NCBI GenBank assembly: GCA_031268125.1
Contig: JAIRXT010000157.1
Location: 1 to 17,345, forward strand
Length of the DNA: 17,345 bases
Reading direction: 5' to 3'
Source of the DNA: Treponema sp.
Lineage (GTDB): Bacteria; Spirochaetota; Spirochaetia; Treponematales; Breznakiellaceae
This document shows positions 1 through 7,558 of the stretch, piece by piece (the first letter of the stretch is position 1; each line of letters begins with the position of its first letter). A program made the translations under genes and the position numbers. A model generated the notes under the pieces. It searched no databases and was not told where the DNA came from. It was given only the letters and a program-made list of their open reading frames with translations.

Positions 1-306
1 GGCGCTACCGCCCCCATCCGGACCGCCGTTTCCATCGTCCGCAAAGGAGGTTCTGTTACCCTCATCGGCAACGTGAGCCCCAGCATCGAACTTCCCCTCC
101 AGAGCGTAGTAACCCGGCAGATACATCTTATCGGTTCCTGCGCCATCAGCGGGGAATACCCCCTGGTTCTGGATATGATGGCCCGGAAAAAAATCGACGC
201 GGCCGGACTAATCAGCAGGAAGGCACCCCTTTCGGAAGGGCAGATCTGGTTCGACAAGCTCTACAACCGGGAGGACAAGCTCCTGAAAGTGGTGCTGATT
301 CCCTAG
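1..306 (+). CDS. Zinc-type alcohol/polyol dehydrogenase, C-terminal fragment
   Basis: The reading frame is open from the first base and ends at TAG (304-306), giving the last 101 residues of a protein that begins outside the window. The start of the fragment (GATAPIRTAVSIVRKGGSVTLIG, in part) has the pattern of the last Rossmann strands of medium-chain dehydrogenases, where a run of the type AV-LVR-GG-VVLIG follows the NAD(P)-binding fold. The tail (RQIHLIGSCAIS, then a final helix and LLKVVLIP) is the usual end of the sorbitol/threonine/alcohol dehydrogenase branch. Zinc ligands and the coenzyme motif would lie upstream and cannot be checked. The next gene starts 55 bases downstream on the same strand and is also an oxidoreductase, so the two probably share a transcript for oxidation of a sugar or polyol. 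The substrate is unknown. Confidence 0.8.
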   Translation, partial: GATAPIRTAVSIVRKGGSVTLIGNVSPSIELPLQSVVTRQIHLIGSCAISGEYPLVLDMMARKKIDAAGLISRKAPLSEGQIWFDKLYNREDKLLKVVLIP

Positions 307-361
307 AAGTTTGTTCCCCCGGGACTTGGGAAACGGCGGGAGAAACGGCGGAGGTAAAACT

Positions 362-1441
362 ATGAAAGACAAAGTACGGATCGGCCTTTTGGGCTACGGG
401 AAGGTAGCCAACCTCCACGCCGAGGCATTGGCCGCGGTAACCGGGGGGGAACTGGTGTCGGTGTGCGGCCGGAACGCGGAGAGGCGGAACGCCTTCGCCG
501 CCAAATGGAAGATCTCTTCCCGGGACGGGGCTGCGGAAATGGTGGAGAGGGACAAGGTGGACGCCGTCATTATCACTACGCCCCACCCCCAGCACCGGGA
601 CGGCGCCCTGGAAGCCCTGGCCGCCGGGGCCCACGTGCTGGTGGAAAAACCCATGGCCCTTACGGTGGCCGAATGTGACGAGATGATCGCCGCCGCCAGG
701 AAAGCCGGGAAGCTGCTTTCCCTGGTGTGCCAGCGCCGCTGGTTCCCCGCCTGCGTCCGGATCAAGGAAGCCGTCGACGCCGGAAAGCTGGGCAGGCCCG
801 TCCTGGCCCAACTGACCATCCTGGGCTGGCGGGACAAGGCCTACTACGACAGCGATCCCTGGCGGGGCACGTGGGCCGCCGAGGGGGGCGGGATCCTTAT
901 TAATCAGGCCCCCCACCAGATAGACCTGCTCCAGTGGTACATGGGCCCCTTCGGGGAGATCCACGGTTTCTGGGACAACTTCAACCATCCCTACATCGAG
1001 GTTGAGGACAGCGCCGTAGCGGCCGTCCGTTTCAAAAACGGCGGCATGGGATCGGTGCTGGTAAGCAATTCCCAAAAACCGGGCATCTATGCCAAGGTCC
1101 ACATCCACGGCAGTTCCGCCTGGTCCGCCGGGGTGCAGACCGACGGCGGCGCCATGTTCATCGCCGGGATGAGTTCCATTGTGGAACCTCCCCTGAACGA
1201 CCTGTGGACCTTCGAGGGGGAAAAGGACCTGCTGGACAAATTCCGGGCCGAAGACGAGGCGTTCTTCAAGACCATCAACGCCACGGTGTACTTTTTTACC
1301 CTTCAGCTTGAGGACTTCTGCGCCGCCATCCGGGAGGGCCGCCCCCCCGCTTCCACCGGGGAAGAAGGCCGGGAGACGGTCAAATTCATCGAGACCCTGC
1401 TCAAGACAGGAAGACCGGCGAAGGGCAATGCCCGGCCCTGA
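362..1441 (+). CDS. Gfo/Idh/MocA-family oxidoreductase
   Basis: The product is a 359-residue NAD(P)-dependent sugar or polyol dehydrogenase-like protein, a usual length for the family. The N-terminal Rossmann fold starts at once with RIGLLGYGKVANLHAEAL (residues 6-23), the glycine-rich dinucleotide loop. The family EKP motif follows (VEKPMAL, about residue 95), where the lysine normally contacts nicotinamide and substrate. The C-terminal domain has GGGILINQAPHQIDLLQW near residue 178, which carries the conserved His of the active site. The ATG at 362 is chosen over an in-frame upstream start because GGAGG sits 7 bases before it. The gene lies just downstream of a medium-chain dehydrogenase, which suggests a joint role in catabolism of an inositol-, glucoside- or uronate-like compound. 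The substrate cannot be told from sequence. Its 3' end faces the next gene convergently with 39 bases between them. Confidence 0.9.
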   Translation: MKDKVRIGLLGYGKVANLHAEALAAVTGGELVSVCGRNAERRNAFAAKWKISSRDGAAEMVERDKVDAVIITTPHPQHRDGALEALAAGAHVLVEKPMALTVAECDEMIAAARKAGKLLSLVCQRRWFPACVRIKEAVDAGKLGRPVLAQLTILGWRDKAYYDSDPWRGTWAAEGGGILINQAPHQIDLLQWYMGPFGEIHGFWDNFNHPYIEVEDSAVAAVRFKNGGMGSVLVSNSQKPGIYAKVHIHGSSAWSAGVQTDGGAMFIAGMSSIVEPPLNDLWTFEGEKDLLDKFRAEDEAFFKTINATVYFFTLQLEDFCAAIREGRPPASTGEEGRETVKFIETLLKTGRPAKGNARP

Positions 1442-1480
1442 TTCACCGGTGTAGTCTGTCTTTTTGCCAGGCGGATCAGT

Positions 1481-4159
1481 TTAGCCGGAGACCGCAGCCG
1501 CAATCTCTTCCTGGGCCGCCGCCAGCAGGGCGATGGGTACCGAGTAGGGGGAGCAGGAAACGTAGTCGAGTCCCGCGTCCATACAGAACCTCACGTTTTC
1601 CGGATTGGCGCCGTGTTCCCCGCAGAGGCCGCAGACCAGGTCCGGCCGGGTAAGCCGTCCCCGTTCCACCGCTATGGTTATAATATCCTTTACCCGGGGG
1701 TCCAGGGTACTAAAAGGGTTCCCCATGATCAGGTCGAAGCGGGTATAGTCGGCCATAAACGCGGTAAAGTCGTCCCGGGAAATTCCCAGCGTAGTCTGGG
1801 TAAGATCGTTGGTGCCAAAACTAAAAAAACCGGCATAGCGGGCAATCTCACCGGCCCCCAGGGCGGCGGCGGGAAGCTCCACCATAGTACCGATGGAATA
1901 ACGTACCGCCGGCGCTTTTTGCTCCGCCCGCAGATTTTCTTCGATATCCACAATACCCTGGTAATTGGCCCCTTCGATCTTCTTGCCGTAGGCGATGAGC
2001 TTAAGTTCCGATGCGTTCATCACGACGGGTACCATGATCTCCGGCCGCACGTCCGCCCCCTCGGACCGCAGCTTATAGGCGGCCTCAAAGATTGCCTGTA
2101 CCTGCATGGCGTAAATTTCCGGGTAGGACACGGCGAGACGGCAACCCCGGCGGCCCAGCATGGGGTTGAACTCGTGGAGGGCGTCGATCCGGGCCAGAAT
2201 CTCCGCCCTGGGGGGCTTCGTTTTCTTCCCTTTACCAGCGTATTCAAGGTAGGCCGCCAGCTCATCGTCATTGTGGGGCATAAATTCATGGAGGGGGGAA
2301 TCCAGCAGCCGGATAGTAACCTCCTTCCCGGCCATTATCCTGAAGATTTCGTAAAAATCCTGCCGCTGCATCACCTGGAGCTTGTCCAGGGACTTCGCCC
2401 GTTCCTTTTCATTCTCCGAAAGAAGCATTTCCCGGAATATGTTGATCCGGTCCGCCTTAAAGAACATGTGTTCCGTCCGGCACAGGCCGATACCGTCGGC
2501 CCCAAAGGACAGGGCCAGCGCCGCGTCCCGGGGAGTCTCCGCATTGGCCCGGACCCGGAATTTTTTAAGAAAGCCCCGGGTTATGGCGATAAAATCCAGC
2601 AGCCCCGATTCCCGGGGGTCCGGTTCGAGCAGTACGGCCGTTCCCTGGTAGACGGCGGATTCCCCGTAGAAGGGCACGTTGATCGTCAGGTAATCCCCTT
2701 CGGAAAAGACAAAATCCCCCAGGGCGGCCTTCTTCCCCTTGATTCTCAGTTCCGGGGCCACCAGGGACACCTTCCCGTACTGCCGGGCCACCACCGAGGC
2801 ATGGGCGGAGTAGCCCCCTTCGGCGGTAAGAACCCCGGTACTCACCTCGATGGCTTTAACATCCTCCGCAAACGAGGAGGCCAGTACCAGGATAAACCGG
2901 GTGTCAAGCCCCTGGTGCAGGGCGAATTTTTGGGCCTCCAGCAGGGCGCCGGTGCTAAAGTAAACCCGGCCGATGGCCGCTCCGGGAGCACCGGCGATAC
3001 CCCCCTTCCAGCATTTAAGATTCCTTACACCGGCGGAATCGATGACGGGGTGGAGGACCTCGTTAAGCCGCAGGGGATCAATGGCCTTGACGACATCGGC
3101 ATTATCAACCACCTTGCGGCCGGCCAGGTCCAGAAGCAGTTTAATATCCGCCTGGGCGGATTTTTGTTCCACCGGCCGCTGTTCGATAAGCCAGAGTTTC
3201 CCGTTTTCCACGGTAAAGCGGATACGCCTGATGTCTTTGAATTTATCCTCCAGCGTCCAGGCTATTTTTTGCAGTTCCTTAAGGTACACCGGATCAAGTT
3301 TGTCGATATTCCTGCCGGAAGCATCTGATTCGTTGAATTTTTCCCGGGAAAATCCGCCCTGTAGTTTCTTTTCCCCCGTTATCACATTGCGGCTAAAACA
3401 ATCGCCGGAACAGGAATCCCGGCCGTAATTTCCGTACACCATAGGGGTAATTATCAGGGCGGTATCGTTGTCGTTTTGATCATCCATCCTGAACATCCGG
3501 GAAATTTCATTCAGGGTTAAGAGAAGCTGATCTTCGGCGCTGTCAAAAAAACCCGCGGGGAAATACTTTGCGTACTGGTCCATATACGCCGCCGCACTTT
3601 TATCAATGGCAGCCGGCGCTTCTTGTTTACCCGGTTCATTGGAAGGGCCCCGGATACCCAGAACCCGGTCCAGAACTGCAAGCCGGGTTTTTATCTCCTC
3701 CCGCTCCCTGTCCGCCGCCTCCAGTTCCTTGATCCGTTCTTCAAGTTTCAGCATACCCCGAATCAGGAACAAAACCTCGCGGGCGGCAAAGTCTTCTCCC
3801 GCCCGTGCGGTAAGGCCGTCAATCGACGGTTTTACCAGGCCGAAGTTATGCAGGGCGGGGTAATTGGTAACGGCCAGGTTGGAGGAGATGACAATTTTTA
3901 ACAGCAGGGGATTTTCGCTGTCGCCGTATTTTTTACCCACGATACCGGCGCATTTGTCCAGCAGCGCCGCCGCATCTTTTTTAACCGCATCAGGGCTGAT
4001 ATTCGATGCGATGCGCGTATCAAGAATAAACCCCGGCAGGATGGGGAAACCAAGTTCCGCGAATTCGGCGGCCTGCCGCCCCCGGATTCCCAGCAGTTCC
4101 GGGGCAATTTTGCGCGGAATACTATCTTTCTGACTAAAAAAATGAATTCGGCTGTCCAT
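1481..4159 (-). CDS. PPDK-family PEP-binding protein with a degenerate ATP-grasp domain
   Basis: The 892-residue product has the pyruvate phosphate dikinase architecture: N-terminal ATP-grasp region (1-335), swivelling phosphohistidine domain (about 385-515) and C-terminal PEP/pyruvate barrel (about 530-892). The barrel looks fully active: R561 in GLCRTEHMFF, R617 in IRLLDSPLHEF, E761 in GTMVELP, N784/D785 in GTNDLTQ and C846 in CGLCGEHG. The phosphoacceptor is H453 in GGYSAHASVVAR; PPDKs usually have TSH here. The ATP half is not normal: the GGKGANL lysine is R26, the VRSGA arginine is I91, the SMPGMMDT loop reads AVTNYPALH, the AQGEDVVAG segment is missing, and the D-x-E pair of DIEFT is R312/R314. 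Residues 130-168 look like a charged coiled coil. Start ATG follows a GGGGGG tract, 12 bases after the stop of the preceding gene, so the two are co-transcribed. Automatic annotation may call it ppdK. I doubt that it makes or uses ATP. Confidence 0.85.
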   Translation of the reverse strand: MDSRIHFFSQKDSIPRKIAPELLGIRGRQAAEFAELGFPILPGFILDTRIASNISPDAVKKDAAALLDKCAGIVGKKYGDSENPLLLKIVISSNLAVTNYPALHNFGLVKPSIDGLTARAGEDFAAREVLFLIRGMLKLEERIKELEAADREREEIKTRLAVLDRVLGIRGPSNEPGKQEAPAAIDKSAAAYMDQYAKYFPAGFFDSAEDQLLLTLNEISRMFRMDDQNDNDTALIITPMVYGNYGRDSCSGDCFSRNVITGEKKLQGGFSREKFNESDASGRNIDKLDPVYLKELQKIAWTLEDKFKDIRRIRFTVENGKLWLIEQRPVEQKSAQADIKLLLDLAGRKVVDNADVVKAIDPLRLNEVLHPVIDSAGVRNLKCWKGGIAGAPGAAIGRVYFSTGALLEAQKFALHQGLDTRFILVLASSFAEDVKAIEVSTGVLTAEGGYSAHASVVARQYGKVSLVAPELRIKGKKAALGDFVFSEGDYLTINVPFYGESAVYQGTAVLLEPDPRESGLLDFIAITRGFLKKFRVRANAETPRDAALALSFGADGIGLCRTEHMFFKADRINIFREMLLSENEKERAKSLDKLQVMQRQDFYEIFRIMAGKEVTIRLLDSPLHEFMPHNDDELAAYLEYAGKGKKTKPPRAEILARIDALHEFNPMLGRRGCRLAVSYPEIYAMQVQAIFEAAYKLRSEGADVRPEIMVPVVMNASELKLIAYGKKIEGANYQGIVDIEENLRAEQKAPAVRYSIGTMVELPAAALGAGEIARYAGFFSFGTNDLTQTTLGISRDDFTAFMADYTRFDLIMGNPFSTLDPRVKDIITIAVERGRLTRPDLVCGLCGEHGANPENVRFCMDAGLDYVSCSPYSVPIALLAAAQEEIAAAVSG

Positions 4160-4171
4160 CTGCCCCCCTGA

Positions 4172-5191
4172 TTAAAAAAGTTTCATAACACCGCCGGCCG
4201 GTCCCCGGAGAAAGGCTTCAAACTGGCTGCTTGCACCCTGTGCCAGGTAACGCTGCAGCTTTGCTACATCCTTGATTTCCACCCCGGCCACCGCAAACTG
4301 TATAGCGCTGCCGTGTTTGACCTTGCCCCATTTGAACAGGGAATTAATGTCCAATATTCGTTCCCCTTCGTAGTAAATGTACACCTGCAAATCGGGATAC
4401 CTGGCATTGTAACTGGAAACGATCCGTTTCCAGACCTCCACATTTCCATTGTGGAACAATTCGTTGGTTACCGTTACGGAATACCTGGGGGTCATTTTTA
4501 CCGCCCCCCTGGAAACGGCAGGGGCGGCGGGCATAATCACCGGAGCGGCGGCCGGCAAACTATCCGCGGCGGGGGCGGCCTTACGCGTTCCTGACGGGGC
4601 CTTTTGGGGGGCCGCCGGTTCCCCGGCGGTTTCCGGGACTCTGGGTTTCGCTGGCCTTTTCACGGCGAATTTTCCCTTGAGCAGGGATTCGGGAACCTTG
4701 ACTTTTTCGCCCTGGAAAAGGGCCGCCGCCAGTTCCGCCGCTTTCCGGCAGTCGCCGTCCGCGGGGCTGGAACCCTTCCCCGCAAAGACCACCAGCAGTT
4801 CCCGTCTGCGTAAAAGCCCGAAACCCGCCAGGTCTTCCGCCAGTTTGGGATTGGCCGTCAAAAGTCCCAGATCGGGATGGTGGTAAGAAACTACCAAGTC
4901 CACCCCCTTCCATGCGGCGAATTCCCGGGCCAGGGAGGGAAGATCCTCCGCCACGGAAGCCAGGTTGATGGAAACCGCCGTGTAGCCCAGTTTATCTACC
5001 AGAAGCATCCGCAGTAACAGGGCGATCCGCCCGCCGGCCAAGTCGGGGTCCTCTAGTTCATGGAGCAGATCCCCCAGATTCGCCTTGTCCCCCACATCAC
5101 CCGCAATACTAAGAGTCTTGTTGATATACCGGACTGCGGAATTAAATCCTTTCCGGGTAGAAAGCGCTTCCAAATTCACCGGTTCCGTCAT
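4172..5191 (-). CDS. Two-domain protein with a C-terminal HPr-like domain (hypothetical)
   Basis: I do not recognise the full 339-residue protein. It has three parts. Residues 1-175 form a globular alpha/beta-looking domain with GDVGDKANLGDLL (31-43) and LGYTAVSINLASV (68-80), patterns faintly reminiscent of metallophosphatases but without their metal-binding His/Asp/Asn set. Residues 178-230 are a Pro/Ala-rich linker. Residues 235-330 resemble phosphocarrier HPr: YSVTVTNELFHNG aligns with the strand leading to the HPr active-site His (H247 here, without the Arg-Pro that normally follows). INSLFKWGKVKHGSAIQFAV aligns with the region of regulatory Ser46 (S284 here) and the next strand. The HPr match is by eye and weak. 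Start ATG has AGGGGGT about 4 bases upstream. The PPDK-family gene follows after 12 bases, so a functional partnership is likely. The equivalent position next to cfpA in T. pallidum is, as I recall, also a hypothetical gene. Confidence 0.7.
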   Translation of the reverse strand: MTEPVNLEALSTRKGFNSAVRYINKTLSIAGDVGDKANLGDLLHELEDPDLAGGRIALLLRMLLVDKLGYTAVSINLASVAEDLPSLAREFAAWKGVDLVVSYHHPDLGLLTANPKLAEDLAGFGLLRRRELLVVFAGKGSSPADGDCRKAAELAAALFQGEKVKVPESLLKGKFAVKRPAKPRVPETAGEPAAPQKAPSGTRKAAPAADSLPAAAPVIMPAAPAVSRGAVKMTPRYSVTVTNELFHNGNVEVWKRIVSSYNARYPDLQVYIYYEGERILDINSLFKWGKVKHGSAIQFAVAGVEIKDVAKLQRYLAQGASSQFEAFLRGPAGGVMKLF

Positions 5192-5204
5192 GTTGACCCC
5201 CTGG

Positions 5205-5235
5205 AAAAAACGCCCCCGGTTATGGGGGCGTTTTT
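5205..5235 (-). terminator. Strong hairpin terminator between cfpA and the 339-residue gene
   Basis: A perfect 12-bp stem (5206-5217 with 5224-5235, core CGCCCCC/GGGGGCG) with a 6-base loop is flanked by A and T runs, so it can act in both directions. On the minus strand it follows cfpA by about 80 bases and ends in a run of six T. It stops only two bases before the Shine-Dalgarno (5196-5202) of the next gene, so it may also act as an attenuator for that gene. Confidence 0.85.
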
Positions 5236-5253
5236 AGTTATTACCACATTGGA

Positions 5254-5306
5254 CTTGTTCAACAACCTTTTCATTGAACCCTGCCGGGCCCGGGTTGTTG
5301 AACAAG
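5254..5306. repeat. 14-bp perfect inverted repeat in the cfpA 3' region
   Basis: CTTGTTCAACAACC (5254-5267) is repeated as its exact reverse complement GGTTGTTGAACAAG (5293-5306), separated by 25 bases. Each arm is itself nearly palindromic (TTGTT-N-AACAA). It begins 11 bases after the cfpA stop codon and lies before the hairpin terminator. In cfpA mRNA it would form a stable stem-loop, perhaps protecting the 3' end. As DNA it could be a dispersed repeat or a protein-binding site. Neither can be decided from one copy. Confidence 0.75.
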
Positions 5307-5316
5307 CAGCGCTTTC

Positions 5317-7380
5317 CTAGATTTCTTTAAGTCCGTCGTCGGCGGCCTTGGAAGACCTCCTGCCGCCGCCCTTTTTGGCTGCGGGCTTGGCGTCAACTAC
5401 GCCGGCCTTGGCTTTTCCTGCGGGGGGGGCTTCCAGAGCCTTGGGAGCTTCGGGGGCCTCGACCTCTGTGGAAACGGGACTGTCGGAATTAATCAAATCC
5501 AGGTAGGCGGAAGCCGGAGAAGCATCCTGCTGCGGAATTTTTTCACCGGAATCCCCGCCGAAAGACTGGGTAATGTCTTCCCGCACCGTGGAACGCCGCC
5601 GGCTGAAGGATGCAAAGGCCGCATCGGTAAAGCCCTTGGATACACCGTGGAGGAATTCGTTCAGCACATTGGCCATAGAGTCCAGCGTGGCCTTTTTACG
5701 CTTAATTGAGGTGATATCCACATCAAGCAAAAGACCGGGGTTCAGGTGGTAGGGATTGATGTTGTACTCAAACCTGAAATAATCCCGTTCCAGGAACGCA
5801 AGGCGGTCTTCCATCACCCTCCGTTGTACGGGGTACTGGTAGCCGTACATCTGCTTCATACGGTTACGCATGATGATGAACTTCTGCCGGATCTTGTCCT
5901 TCTCGTAAATGTAGGTACGGTTGGTCCGCTCCACCTCGGTTTCCGCGGTCTTTACCAGGGAGAGTTCATCCCATGCCTTGGCAATATCCTCATAAACCGG
6001 CTCGCCGCTTTTTTCTTTAATCTGTTTGCGGATCTTACCCTTGTTCTTGGTCGCCAGATCCTCAAAGTCGTTGACCTTAAAAGGACTCTTTGTATCCTGG
6101 TAAAGGATCTCCAGGATATCCCACAGGTGCTGTACTTCGGTTTCAAAGCTCTTGATCTGCACGTCGTAGGCTTTCCGTTCCTCAATCAACTGGGCATTGT
6201 CGAAGTACCGCAGACGAATCTGGTAGCGCTCGTCGGGGAGGTTGGCCGCATCGGTGTCCTCATATTCCCGGATAAGAACTTCCCGGGAATTTTTGAGATT
6301 TTCGATGTACTGGTAGCCCATCTTGGAGGTGTCCAGAATCGACGTAATGGAGTTTATCGCCGTATTGAACCCGCGGTTCCTGATATTCTCAATATCGACG
6401 ATTTTTTTGATGTTTTCCCTTACGTTCTGCGGGTCAAAGGCGGCAGGGTCAATTTCCGCCCGCAGTTCGGTGATCCGCTCGAATACCGCCTTGGCGATGA
6501 TGGCATAGCGTTTCGATTTAGGATCGTCCGGCTTGTCATCGGTATAATTTTCAACGTGGCCAATCTTGTTGAAGATGATCTCGCTGTCGGAAAGTTCTTC
6601 CTGCCCCTGATCGATCCGTTCATCTTTGAGCTGTTCAATAACCCTGTCAATGTTGTCAATGATATGCTTGGACAGCAGGTCTTTGATCAGGTACTCCACC
6701 GTTACCTGGTAGTGGAAAATGGGGCTGATAAGTTCGGAATCCAGGATATTCACCGAAAGCTTGACGTCGGAGACGGTCTTGGGCTTCAGCAGATTGTCCT
6801 TAAAGGCGCATTTAACGATAGAGTAGGCGTTTTCACCCCGGACAAAGGCGCCGGTATCGGTCTTTTGGCGTAAAATGCTGTTGGTATGGGTCTCCAGTTC
6901 GTTGACCCCCCGCTGGATATGACCCTGCAGGTGGCCGTACATGTTGACCATGGATTTTTCAATTTCGCCGGTGTTGAACTTATCGGCGCCGCCCACGGCA
7001 TCCAGCAAATCCCCAATCTCCTTGGGGGTATACCGGGCAAGGACCTTGGTCTCTTCCTTGTCGATATAGTTGCGGATCTTTTTTACCATTTCGTCTTCCG
7101 CCGTTACCATGTAACGGTTGAACATGTTCTGGTAATTTTGGTTGAAATAGTTGTACAGCTTCTCCTTGACGCTGCCCATCACATCCAGCCGCTCCAGTAC
7201 GTCTTTTGGTAGTCTTGCGGTCAAATGGTGGATAACCTTGTTGGCTTCTTCTTCCAGAAGCTGGTTTACTTCGTTTTGCTGATCCCGATACTCCTGGGCC
7301 AAGGAGTTCCGCGAACCGACGGCGCTAGGTTTTTCAGGATGAAAAACATTAGGGCTTTTTGGCAGGTCAATGGACGCCAT
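5317..7380 (-). CDS. cfpA: Cytoplasmic filament protein A
   Basis: The 687-residue product matches what I recall of treponemal CfpA (T. pallidum about 678 residues). CfpA is the subunit of the ribbon-like filaments that run under the inner membrane of treponemes; T. denticola cfpA mutants are reported to form chains and to be impaired in cell division. The protein has no signal peptide or membrane segment. It is highly charged and probably largely helical, with many possible coiled-coil stretches (for example residues 25-110, 220-270 and 395-520). A signature-like run is QQNEVNQLLEEEANKVIHHL near residue 35. The last 60 residues change character: Pro/Ala-rich, then a basic tail (PAAKKGGGRRSSKAA), probably disordered. 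The ATG at 7380 has AAGGAG 7 bases upstream and a good promoter 42-69 bases upstream. It is followed by an inverted repeat and a terminator, so it is probably mainly monocistronic, as suits an abundant structural protein. Confidence 0.9.
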   Translation of the reverse strand: MASIDLPKSPNVFHPEKPSAVGSRNSLAQEYRDQQNEVNQLLEEEANKVIHHLTARLPKDVLERLDVMGSVKEKLYNYFNQNYQNMFNRYMVTAEDEMVKKIRNYIDKEETKVLARYTPKEIGDLLDAVGGADKFNTGEIEKSMVNMYGHLQGHIQRGVNELETHTNSILRQKTDTGAFVRGENAYSIVKCAFKDNLLKPKTVSDVKLSVNILDSELISPIFHYQVTVEYLIKDLLSKHIIDNIDRVIEQLKDERIDQGQEELSDSEIIFNKIGHVENYTDDKPDDPKSKRYAIIAKAVFERITELRAEIDPAAFDPQNVRENIKKIVDIENIRNRGFNTAINSITSILDTSKMGYQYIENLKNSREVLIREYEDTDAANLPDERYQIRLRYFDNAQLIEERKAYDVQIKSFETEVQHLWDILEILYQDTKSPFKVNDFEDLATKNKGKIRKQIKEKSGEPVYEDIAKAWDELSLVKTAETEVERTNRTYIYEKDKIRQKFIIMRNRMKQMYGYQYPVQRRVMEDRLAFLERDYFRFEYNINPYHLNPGLLLDVDITSIKRKKATLDSMANVLNEFLHGVSKGFTDAAFASFSRRRSTVREDITQSFGGDSGEKIPQQDASPASAYLDLINSDSPVSTEVEAPEAPKALEAPPAGKAKAGVVDAKPAAKKGGGRRSSKAADDGLKEI

Positions 7381-7421
7381 GTTTCATCTCCTTAAAGAAT
7401 GTTAATTCTCCGGCAGTTTTC

Positions 7422-7449
7422 ATACTATAGTAATCTCATCTTATGTCAA
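7422..7449 (-). promoter_or_regulatory. Sigma70-type promoter of cfpA
   Basis: On the minus strand a perfect -35 TTGACA (7444-7449) is followed after 16 bases by TAGTAT (7422-7427). This places the transcript start about 35 bases before the cfpA ATG, with the AAGGAG ribosome site inside the leader. The consensus -35 fits a highly expressed structural gene. Confidence 0.65.
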
Positions 7450-7558
7450 TATCCAAAAAAAATCTAGTATAGCGCATATCAGCGGGCGGCAATTCTCATT
7501 TTAACCATTCCAAAACGAAAAGGCGCCGGTAAAATTTTCTCGACTTTCCTGTCTAAGG

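Noticed and set aside
1442..1480. Terminator between the Gfo/Idh/MocA gene and the PPDK-family gene
   Set aside because: There is a short CACCGGTG palindrome and a T run, but no convincing stem directly before the T run.
1613..3328. 571-residue open frame antisense to the PPDK-family gene
   Set aside because: Its protein is Pro/Gly/His/Arg-rich with no recognisable motif. It lies wholly opposite a gene with clear catalytic motifs, so it is a by-product of GC-rich codon use.
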